Positions 18,018 through 24,164 of a stretch of 60,862 bases of DNA are shown piece after piece. The notes under the pieces were generated by a model. It saw only the letters and a program-made list of their open reading frames with translations, was not told the origin of the DNA and did not search any database. Each line of letters starts with the position of its first letter. Within the stretch, counting starts at the first letter, position 1. This DNA is from Bacteroides sp. OF04-15BH. Its GTDB lineage: Bacteria > Bacteroidota > Bacteroidia > Bacteroidales > Bacteroidaceae. Location: assembly GCF_003477995.1 (NCBI RefSeq), contig NZ_QUEM01000023.1, positions 1 to 60,862 on the forward strand, given 5' to 3'. The translations under genes and the position numbers were made by a program.

Positions 18018-18704
18018 ATGAAGGTTATGCGAAAAGATTTGTTTTGTTTGTTGCTCTGTTCTTTCTGTGCCTTGCCGCAGTTGAAGGCGCAGGACATAGA
18101 TTTTCCGCTTTCCCGGAGAGAAATAGAAAAATATGAGTCAAGATTTAAGCTTTGCCGTCAGGCAGATGTCGCAATCACTCATCCGGATGCCTACTTGCTT
18201 CGAACATCAAAGGCCGTCTATCCCGATACGGTGAAAATAATAAATCTGTCCATCATCAATCGTAATGCTCCGCCGACAGAACCTCAGTATCCCTGGCTCA
18301 TGGTTTGGGAAAAAGGAAAGTGGGTCCGTTTTCCATTTAAACCGAATATAAGTTTTACAGGAATAGGGCATTTGCTGACCCAAGGGAAAACTTTTCCGGA
18401 AGAGATTCATTTGTCCGCATATCAGAATCCGCTTCAGTCCGGAAAACGTTATCAGGCCAACATTTATGTCTCTACCGATTTGGACACCTATTGCATTCTG
18501 GACGGGCAAAAAATCCGTCCGGTTTCCGGCACGGAGCACAAAGAAGCGTTCACGTTTCGTGTTCTGGAATCGGCAGATGATTCGCTCCGCATCCTGTTTG
18601 AGAATCACACGAATCTGACTGTAGTTCCGCTCTTTTTCCCAAGTGTGGGTTCGGATGAAGAATACATGTTGCACCCCCTTAAAATACAAAATGTCAGAAT
18701 GTAA
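18018..18704 (+). CDS. Secreted protein of unknown function
   Basis: A 228-residue protein with a signal peptide (LFCLLLCSFCALPQLKAQ) cut near residue 24. The rest is beta-rich, with segments such as YPWLMVWEKGKWVRFPF and ENHTNLTVVPLFF. It resembles immunoglobulin-like periplasmic proteins of Bacteroides, but I cannot name a family with confidence. An ATG at 18027 is an alternative start. Its last codons (LKIQNVRM then stop) and the hairpin behind them form the first copy of a 100-bp repeat found again at 23311. Confidence 0.65.
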   Translation: MKVMRKDLFCLLLCSFCALPQLKAQDIDFPLSRREIEKYESRFKLCRQADVAITHPDAYLLRTSKAVYPDTVKIINLSIINRNAPPTEPQYPWLMVWEKGKWVRFPFKPNISFTGIGHLLTQGKTFPEEIHLSAYQNPLQSGKRYQANIYVSTDLDTYCILDGQKIRPVSGTEHKEAFTFRVLESADDSLRILFENHTNLTVVPLFFPSVGSDEEYMLHPLKIQNVRM

Positions 18705-18784
18705 GTTTCTGCCCTAAGGCACTCGCTGAGATTTCATTTTTCAAATCCGCTATACGTTGCGGACTTGAAAAATGAAATCTCAGC
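18685..18784 (+). repeat. Direct repeat copy 1 (gene 3' end plus hairpin)
   Basis: This 100-bp block covers the last codons and stop of the secreted protein gene and a long hairpin. It is repeated at 23311-23410 with the same length, the same order and only a few scattered changes outside the hairpin loop. Confidence 0.9.
18725..18784 (+). terminator. Long hairpin after the secreted protein gene
   Basis: 26-bp arms (18725-18750 with 18759-18784) with one mismatch and an 8-nt loop. The base of the stem is followed by TTCTTAT, a weak T-run. It lies 20 bases after the stop codon and is part of repeat copy 1. Confidence 0.6.
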
Positions 18785-18980
18785 TTCTTATAACGTGTAA
18801 TATTCAGATAACTGGAAAAACCTAAAAATCCCGATTGGGCGTTTGTCCGTCTGTAACTTCTAGAATTCATTAGTTGCAGTAGAACTTATTTGGTATTCTG
18901 TTGATAAAATCCTGCTTTCTGTAGAGTATAGTTTGAGGACTTTATACAAACGAATAAATTTGCGGAAAATTAAAAAGGAT

Positions 18981-20057
18981 ATGAAGAATACAGCATTAAT
19001 TGATAAAATTGACGGACATATTATAGAAACTGCCATTTACGCATTGTTATGGTCAGTATTCTTTTTGTTTCCGATCCTGATCATCGGATGGAACGGTAAT
19101 CTGAGATGGGAGAGAGTGATCTTGGAATGGGTTAGGCTTGTTCCGTTCCTATTTTTTTTCATGATACATAACTGTTTGCTGCTTCCTGTCTTTCTGATGA
19201 AGAAGAGATATCTGATGTACGGATGCGGCCTGATATTCACGATAGTTTTGGTGATCATGCTTTTTCCGGTTTGCAGGGAAATTCACGTTCTCATACTTCC
19301 GGATAAAGCCTTCCATGTTATTTCCGGTATCGGATCGCAAAAGATGCCTGTCACATCCGGAGTACGGAATTTGTCAGATAAAATTCTATTCATGATTTTA
19401 ATTATGGCTTTCAATCTGTTGCTAAAATATTTTTTTATACAGCAACAGAAACTCAGATTGGAAGAAACTAAAAGTAGAGAGGCCATTCAAACAGAACTGA
19501 ATTTCCTGAAAAACCAGATCAGTCCGCACTTTTTCATGAATACTTTGAACAATATTCATGCGCTGATAGATTATGATCCATATGTCGCGAAAGAAACTGT
19601 CATTTCTCTCTCACGAATGATGAGACATATATTATATGATTCACAGTCAAATAGAGTTCCTATAAGGAAAGAGATGGATTTCATCAGGAGCTATGTGGAA
19701 CTGATGAGACTGAAGACTTCTGAAAAGGTTGAAATATCATGCAATATTCCGGAACTTCTACCCGACAAGAATATCCCTCCTCTTATATTTACCTCATTGA
19801 TAGAGAATGCCTTCAAGCACGGTGTTAGTCTGAAGGAGAAGAGTTATATTCACATAGATTTCCTTTTCCCAGATACAGATCAGTTTTCGTGCTATATTGT
19901 CAACAGCAATCATTCCGCAAAAAATTGCGACTCACATAAAGGCATAGGATTGGAGAATACCAAACGTCGCCTGGATATAGAATTTCCATCAGCTTACAGA
20001 CTTGATATAAATAACTCCGAAAAGGAATATACAGTAATTCTAACCATACCGATATGA
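18981..20057 (+). CDS. LytS/YehU-type sensor histidine kinase
   Basis: A 358-residue membrane kinase. Four hydrophobic segments (about residues 16-36, 52-72, 78-96 and 134-153) come before a His_kinase domain with QISPHFFMNTLNNI, in which His183 is the phosphorylated residue. The ATP-binding N box is LIENAFKHG (Asn275), and a G box GIGLENTKRRL follows. There is no extracytoplasmic sensor domain of note. The ATG at 18981, with AAAAAGGA just before it, is preferred to an upstream TTG. Its stop overlaps the next gene's ATG (ATGA), the usual arrangement with a LytTR partner. Confidence 0.93.
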   Translation: MKNTALIDKIDGHIIETAIYALLWSVFFLFPILIIGWNGNLRWERVILEWVRLVPFLFFFMIHNCLLLPVFLMKKRYLMYGCGLIFTIVLVIMLFPVCREIHVLILPDKAFHVISGIGSQKMPVTSGVRNLSDKILFMILIMAFNLLLKYFFIQQQKLRLEETKSREAIQTELNFLKNQISPHFFMNTLNNIHALIDYDPYVAKETVISLSRMMRHILYDSQSNRVPIRKEMDFIRSYVELMRLKTSEKVEISCNIPELLPDKNIPPLIFTSLIENAFKHGVSLKEKSYIHIDFLFPDTDQFSCYIVNSNHSAKNCDSHKGIGLENTKRRLDIEFPSAYRLDINNSEKEYTVILTIPI

Positions 20058-20767
20058 TAAGATGTATAGCAATAGACGATGAACCTCATGCACTCAGACA
20101 GTTGTCAGAATACATTGAGGCCGTACCGTATCTTTCTTTGGAAGGTGCTTTTGAAAGCGCTTTGGATGCTTGCAGTTTTTTGCAGCACAATGCCATAGAT
20201 TTGATATATGTTGATATCAATATGCCAGATATCAATGGAATCGACTTCGTGAAGTCGTTGTCACAAAAAATAAAGATTGTGTTTATTACGGCACACAGTG
20301 AGTTTGCATACGAAGGATTTCAGCTTGATGCTGCCGACTATCTGCTGAAGCCTATTAGCTTTACAGACTTTCTGAAATCAGCCAACAAGGTGAACGATAG
20401 ATATTTTCAGCAGAATAGCAGCCTGCCGGAAATCCATCAGAACAGGGATTATCTTTTTATAAAATCAGAATACCGTGTTGTACGCATAAACTTCAAGGAT
20501 ATAAAATATATTGAAAGTAAACGCGAGTATGTAAAGATATATCTTGAAGGTAACGAGCCGATAACCTCTCTGATGAGTATCAAGAAACTGGAAGAAGCCT
20601 TACCAGATCATCTATTCATGCGTGTCCACCGTTCCTTTATCGTCAATCTGGAAAAGATTACAGTTGTGGAGCGTAACAGAATCATTTTCGACAACAAGGT
20701 ATATATACCCATCAGCGAAAATTATGGAGAAAAGTTTCAGGAATATATGGAGAAGGGATTTGTATGA
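20054..20767 (+). CDS. LytTR-family response regulator
   Basis: A 237-residue two-domain regulator. The receiver domain has the acidic pocket at Asp8-Asp9, the phosphoacceptor Asp54 in YVDINMPD, and the conserved Thr and Lys (FITAHSE, LLKPIS). The C-terminal LytTR DNA-binding domain runs from about residue 135 with IKYIESKREYVKIYL and FMRVHRSFIVNL. It is translated together with the upstream kinase through a four-base overlap. The likely targets are the three genes that follow, though this is inference from position. Confidence 0.94.
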   Translation: MIRCIAIDDEPHALRQLSEYIEAVPYLSLEGAFESALDACSFLQHNAIDLIYVDINMPDINGIDFVKSLSQKIKIVFITAHSEFAYEGFQLDAADYLLKPISFTDFLKSANKVNDRYFQQNSSLPEIHQNRDYLFIKSEYRVVRINFKDIKYIESKREYVKIYLEGNEPITSLMSIKKLEEALPDHLFMRVHRSFIVNLEKITVVERNRIIFDNKVYIPISENYGEKFQEYMEKGFV

Positions 20768-20814
20768 TTCTGTTTACATCCAAGACTGTTGAATATTCTA
20801 ATTAAAGTAGCTTT

Positions 20815-21198
20815 ATGAAAGTTTTTGCATTATTGATGTGTATTGCGTTCCTGTTTTCCGGTTGCAGTACAACAGTAAAGGCCGTTCCGGCAAGAGAAAG
20901 ACGTGTAGTATTGGTTAAACGGTATCGCCACAGACACAAAATCCCCAGAAGGGTTGTCATCTATTATAAGGATACCCCTTATCTGTATGCAAACGGGGTG
21001 TACTATAAATCTGTGGATAAGAACTATGAAGTGATAAAGCCAGAAATCGGAATGGTTGTACCTGAATTGCCGAGAGAAGGAGTGACCAGAATGAAGATTA
21101 AGGGTGAAATCCTTTTTGCTTATGACCATGTATTGTATAAAAAAATCCCTACATCAAATGGAGTGCAGTTTGAAGTTCAGGGATTTATTAATGAATAG
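20815..21198 (+). CDS. Small lipoprotein, DUF6515-like
   Basis: A 127-residue predicted lipoprotein with a lipobox ending in Cys17 (LFSGC). A basic stretch follows (VKRYRHRHKIPRR), then a YYKDTPYLYANGVYYKSV motif of the kind found in DUF6515-type envelope proteins. Function unknown; it should sit in the periplasm or on a membrane. It starts 47 bases after the response regulator and 11 bases before the DUF1566 gene, so it is probably on the same transcript. Confidence 0.7.
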   Translation: MKVFALLMCIAFLFSGCSTTVKAVPARERRVVLVKRYRHRHKIPRRVVIYYKDTPYLYANGVYYKSVDKNYEVIKPEIGMVVPELPREGVTRMKIKGEILFAYDHVLYKKIPTSNGVQFEVQGFINE

Positions 21199-21209
21199 TA
21201 TAGAAAAAG

Positions 21210-22379
21210 ATGAAAAGAAGATTGTTTTTGGCGTCTGCCATATTACTGGTTATGCAGGCGGGTTATTCACAAGTGAAGTATCCGATAGTGGATACAGGAC
21301 AAAATGAATGTTACAGCATCAATAAGGTTATTGATATGCCGGAGTCGGGACAGGATTTCTACGGACAGGATGCCTGTATACAAGGGAACCAGCCAAAGTA
21401 TAAGGACAATGGTAACGGCACAGTTACAGATCTTGTTACCGGACTTATGTGGGAGAAGGATATGGGAGAGAAACTAACTTTCGAGGAAGCAAAGGAAAAA
21501 GCGGAAAAGCTCAGAACCGGCGGTTATGATGACTGGCGTGTGCCGACCATAAAGGAACTGTATTCGCTCATACAGTTTACCGGAAGATCTATGGGAGAGC
21601 GCGTTATGATTCCATATATTGATACCGATTATTTCAATCAGCCAATAGGTGATAAAAGCAAGGGAGAACGTGAGATTGATGCACAGACATGGTCTTCAAC
21701 CGTCTATAAAGGCAAGACTATGGGAGGACAAACAACCGTTTTCGGGGTGAACTTTGTGGACGGAAGGATAAAGGGATATCCGTTAAGGAAAAGAAGAGAA
21801 GAAAACAAGATGTATTTCCGTATGGTGAGAGGCAATACAGAGTATGGAAAGAACCAGTTTGTAGACAATGGTGACGGTACTATTACCGACTATGCGACAG
21901 GATTGATGTGGCAGAAAGCGGATGATGGAAAACTTTATGACTGGAAACAGGCCTTGGCTTATGCAGATACGCTTTCACTCGCAGGCTATTCTGACTGGTA
22001 TCTGCCCAATGCCAAGGAACTTGAATCCATTGTAGATTACGGTAGGTCGCCGTCCGTTACTGATTCTCCGGCAATATCTCCGTTGTTTGAGTGTAGCAAG
22101 CATGAGCTCTATGACGGAGTGAATGGATACGCATATTATTGGAGTTCAACCACCCATCTGGATGGGCCAAATCCTTATAAAAATGCTGTATATATATGTT
22201 TTGGCGAGGCCTGGGGCAGAGAGCCGAGAACCGGAGAATTCTGTGACGTACATGGTGCTGGAGCTCAAAGGAGCGACCCCAAATCAGGATCATCATCAGA
22301 ATATCCTCGGTTCTTCGGGCCGCAGAAAGACATGCTTTGTGTGTTTAACGCTGTAAGATGCGTCAGAAAGATAAAATGA
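21210..22379 (+). CDS. Secreted protein with two DUF1566 (Lcl C-terminal) repeats
   Basis: A 389-residue exported protein: signal peptide to about residue 21 (MQAGYSQ), then two copies of the DUF1566 fold. Each begins NGxGTxTDxxTGLMW and contains a GYxDWxxPxxKEL segment (near residues 70-135 and 220-280). Proteins with this fold bind ligands on the cell surface in other bacteria (the Legionella collagen-like protein Lcl is one), but the ligand here is unknown. It lies between the lipoprotein and the metallophosphoesterase with tiny gaps. Confidence 0.85.
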   Translation: MKRRLFLASAILLVMQAGYSQVKYPIVDTGQNECYSINKVIDMPESGQDFYGQDACIQGNQPKYKDNGNGTVTDLVTGLMWEKDMGEKLTFEEAKEKAEKLRTGGYDDWRVPTIKELYSLIQFTGRSMGERVMIPYIDTDYFNQPIGDKSKGEREIDAQTWSSTVYKGKTMGGQTTVFGVNFVDGRIKGYPLRKRREENKMYFRMVRGNTEYGKNQFVDNGDGTITDYATGLMWQKADDGKLYDWKQALAYADTLSLAGYSDWYLPNAKELESIVDYGRSPSVTDSPAISPLFECSKHELYDGVNGYAYYWSSTTHLDGPNPYKNAVYICFGEAWGREPRTGEFCDVHGAGAQRSDPKSGSSSEYPRFFGPQKDMLCVFNAVRCVRKIK

Positions 22380-22386
22380 CTTGAAT

Positions 22387-23289
22387 ATGAAAAAGATATT
22401 TCTTATGATAATCAGCTGTCTGGCTTCAGTGCTTGTGATGTATGGACAGGATGGTGGTTGGCGCTTTGCCGTTGTTGGAGATACACACGTGCCTCAGGCA
22501 TATACCATCAAAAAAATTGTTCCATCATTGATTGCAAACCAGGTGGAAGTTATACTGTTTGTCGGTGATTTGATACAGGGTGGTAAAAGACAGACCGCCC
22601 AGGGCATGTATGAGGAATTGTCGCAGTGGCAGGAATTGACGAAGCCTTTAAGAGATGCTGGTATAAAGATTGTTGCAATACGAGGCAATCATGAAGCCGA
22701 TATAAAAGGGGATAATCTTAAGCCGTGGAAAGAACTGGTTTCTCCGGATCTGAACCTAATGTATTCCTACAGAAATATAACATTTATTGGAATGGATAAT
22801 TATCTGAACGGTGAGCACACTGTTGACACAGGATGGCTGCAAAAGGCGCTTAAAAAAGTAAACAAAGAGCATATAATTGTTCCGTTTGGCCATGAACCTG
22901 CGTTCAGTTGCAATACATTTCATCCGGTATGTCTTGATGCAGACGACAGCAACAGGAGCAAGTTCTGGAGCCTTCTCGAGGAGTATGGCATAGATTATTA
23001 CTTTTGCGGACATACCCATCAATATAACCATTGTACTGTAACGCATAACGGGAAAACCATTCATCAGATAGTTTCCGGTGGCGGTGGTGGTTTCCTTCAG
23101 CCCAAACGAGGAGGTATTCACAGCACCGATGAATATCAGATAAAGTCTGTGGATCTGAAAAGCGAAACCGGATATGTTCTGGTAAACGTATCAGATAGAG
23201 ACCTGTCCGTAAAATGGGTCAATATTTATGATGAAGATGTAAAGAGCAGACCAATACCTCAAAGGAAAAAGCGTTCTCAAAAACGTTAA
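22387..23289 (+). CDS. Exported calcineurin-like metallophosphoesterase
   Basis: A 300-residue metallophosphoesterase with a signal peptide ending near Gly20. The dimetal site is complete: GDTH (Asp32, His34), GDLIQGG (Asp61), GNHE (Asn101, His102), FGHEP, and CGHTHQY near residue 210. It is expected in the periplasm or on the surface; phosphate esters or nucleotides are typical substrates, but none can be named. The ATG at 22387 is used instead of the TTG at 22381. Last gene of the cassette, with a lysine/arginine-rich tail just before the second repeat. Confidence 0.9.
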   Translation: MKKIFLMIISCLASVLVMYGQDGGWRFAVVGDTHVPQAYTIKKIVPSLIANQVEVILFVGDLIQGGKRQTAQGMYEELSQWQELTKPLRDAGIKIVAIRGNHEADIKGDNLKPWKELVSPDLNLMYSYRNITFIGMDNYLNGEHTVDTGWLQKALKKVNKEHIIVPFGHEPAFSCNTFHPVCLDADDSNRSKFWSLLEEYGIDYYFCGHTHQYNHCTVTHNGKTIHQIVSGGGGGFLQPKRGGIHSTDEYQIKSVDLKSETGYVLVNVSDRDLSVKWVNIYDEDVKSRPIPQRKKRSQKR

Positions 23290-23300
23290 CTCCGGTACTT

Positions 23301-23330
23301 TCCTTGAAGTTACAAAATGTCAGAATGTAA
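23301..23330 (+). pseudogene. Remnant of a gene 3' end (paralogue of the 18018 gene)
   Basis: A reading frame ending SLKLQNVRM-stop lies here, against PLKIQNVRM-stop at the end of the secreted protein gene at 18704. Only the tail remains, and it starts just 12 bases after the metallophosphoesterase stop. It is part of repeat copy 2. Confidence 0.5.
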
Positions 23331-23410
23331 GTTTCTGCCTTAAGTCACTCGCTGAGATTTCATTTTTTACGTTCACAACGGAGCGTGGACTTGAAAAATG
23401 AAATCTCAGC
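23311..23410 (+). repeat. Direct repeat copy 2 (gene 3' end plus hairpin)
   Basis: Same length and orientation as 18685-18784. The first 66 bases and the last 26 are nearly identical, while the hairpin loop region differs. The outer arms (GCTGAGATTTCATTTTT with its complement) still pair, so it can act as the terminator of the cassette. Confidence 0.9.
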
Positions 23411-23412
23411 CT

Positions 23413-23770
23413 TTTGTTTTCTGTAACATGCAGAATAACAGAGTTATGCAGAAAGAGCTCTGATAAAAAGACACTCCTTCCAGAACGCTTTTTTGTCCGA
23501 TTTCGTCATTTTCCACTTGCGTATGTGCTGATTCTGAAGATTCACCCTGATGATTTTCCGAAACAGACATGGCAATCCGCTGCAAATATCAGCAGAAAAT
23601 TCTGCATAAAAAACGGATAAAAGCTGCCATATACACCCCAGAATGGATGTTTATGCAGAATATATGCATCTAGATGACGACTATGCCCGGAGACAGAAAT
23701 AATAAAAAGGTTACCTTTTGCCGGAAATACCGCATATTTTCCGACAAAAAGACAGGAGGGCAGAGGATAC
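23413..23770. other. Non-coding stretch with a recurring 10-bp motif
   Basis: No gene is seen. A motif close to TTATGCAGAA occurs at about 23426-23436, 23444-23453 and 23651-23660, and inverted at 23599-23609. A short inverted repeat (CAGAG...CTCTG) lies near 23439-23462. The 3' end of the small RNA gene on the minus strand begins just after this stretch. Confidence 0.4.
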
Positions 23771-23771
23771 G

Positions 23772-23798
23772 AAAAAAGGACGTCCGAAGACGTCCTTT
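23772..23798 (-). terminator. Strong intrinsic terminator of the small RNA
   Basis: On the minus strand a perfect 10-bp stem (AAAGGACGTC with GACGTCCTTT) closes a TTCG tetraloop and runs into six T's. Confidence 0.85.
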
Positions 23799-23980
23799 AT
23801 AAGAACCGCACCGATGATGTGATGAAACTCCGAGTATAATAAGATTTGAGTGCCCACCTCCTTTGTAATCCACCGGCATAATGCTACCCGAAGGCGTGGC
23901 CCGCCATTGGAGAATGAAGCTTTCTCGGTTTTCAGAAATTTTTTGATGAGTATCCCAATCTAACCGATGCGGCAATTTTT
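23775..23980 (-). ncRNA. Structured small RNA of about 205 nt, possibly 6S RNA
   Basis: A full-consensus promoter at 23987-24018 and a strong terminator bound about 205 nt with no convincing reading frame. The transcript ends can pair: GCCGCAUCGGU near the 5' end with AUCGGUGCGGU near the 3' end, 11 bp with wobbles. Further nested helices follow (ccgag with cucgg; uccaauggc with gccggugga, one mismatch), and a UUCG-capped apical hairpin sits in the middle. A long irregular hairpin with an internal bulge is the 6S RNA (ssrS) plan, and the length fits. Folding was done by eye, so identity is tentative while an RNA gene of some kind is likely. It is divergent from malQ. Confidence 0.55.
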
Positions 23981-23986
23981 ATACTA

Positions 23987-24018
23987 CAAAGGTAAGTGTT
24001 TTTGCATTATCTGCCAAA
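23987..24018 (-). promoter_or_regulatory. Consensus promoter of the small RNA
   Basis: On the minus strand: -33 TTTG (24015-24018), 20-nt spacer, -7 TACCTTTG (23987-23994). It matches the Bacteroides consensus at both boxes. Confidence 0.75.
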
Positions 24019-24054
24019 TTTTACTGCAAAAATATCGATATTTATTTTTGAAAC

Positions 24055-24086
24055 TCTTGAAAATACATAATGATTTTTTATCTTTG
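24055..24086 (+). promoter_or_regulatory. Promoter of malQ
   Basis: -33-like CTTG (24055-24058), 20-nt spacer, -7 TATCTTTG (24079-24086). The predicted start near 24093 leaves a leader of about 72 nt before the ATG. Confidence 0.65.
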
Positions 24087-24164
24087 CGATAAAGAATCAG
24101 CCGCGAGGAAAAAAACACTTCTGCCTCCGGAAACGATTTCTAGAAACCCAAATAACAGAAAAGC

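Noticed and set aside
18685..23410. The 4.6-kb cassette as a classical transposon or integrative element
   Set aside because: The bounding repeats are direct and made of gene-end sequence, and no transposase, integrase or tRNA attachment site is present.
23670..23975. A 101-codon frame on the minus strand over the small RNA
   Set aside because: It runs through the strong terminator hairpin, has no ribosome-binding context and no family resemblance. The RNA interpretation explains promoter, terminator and pairing better.
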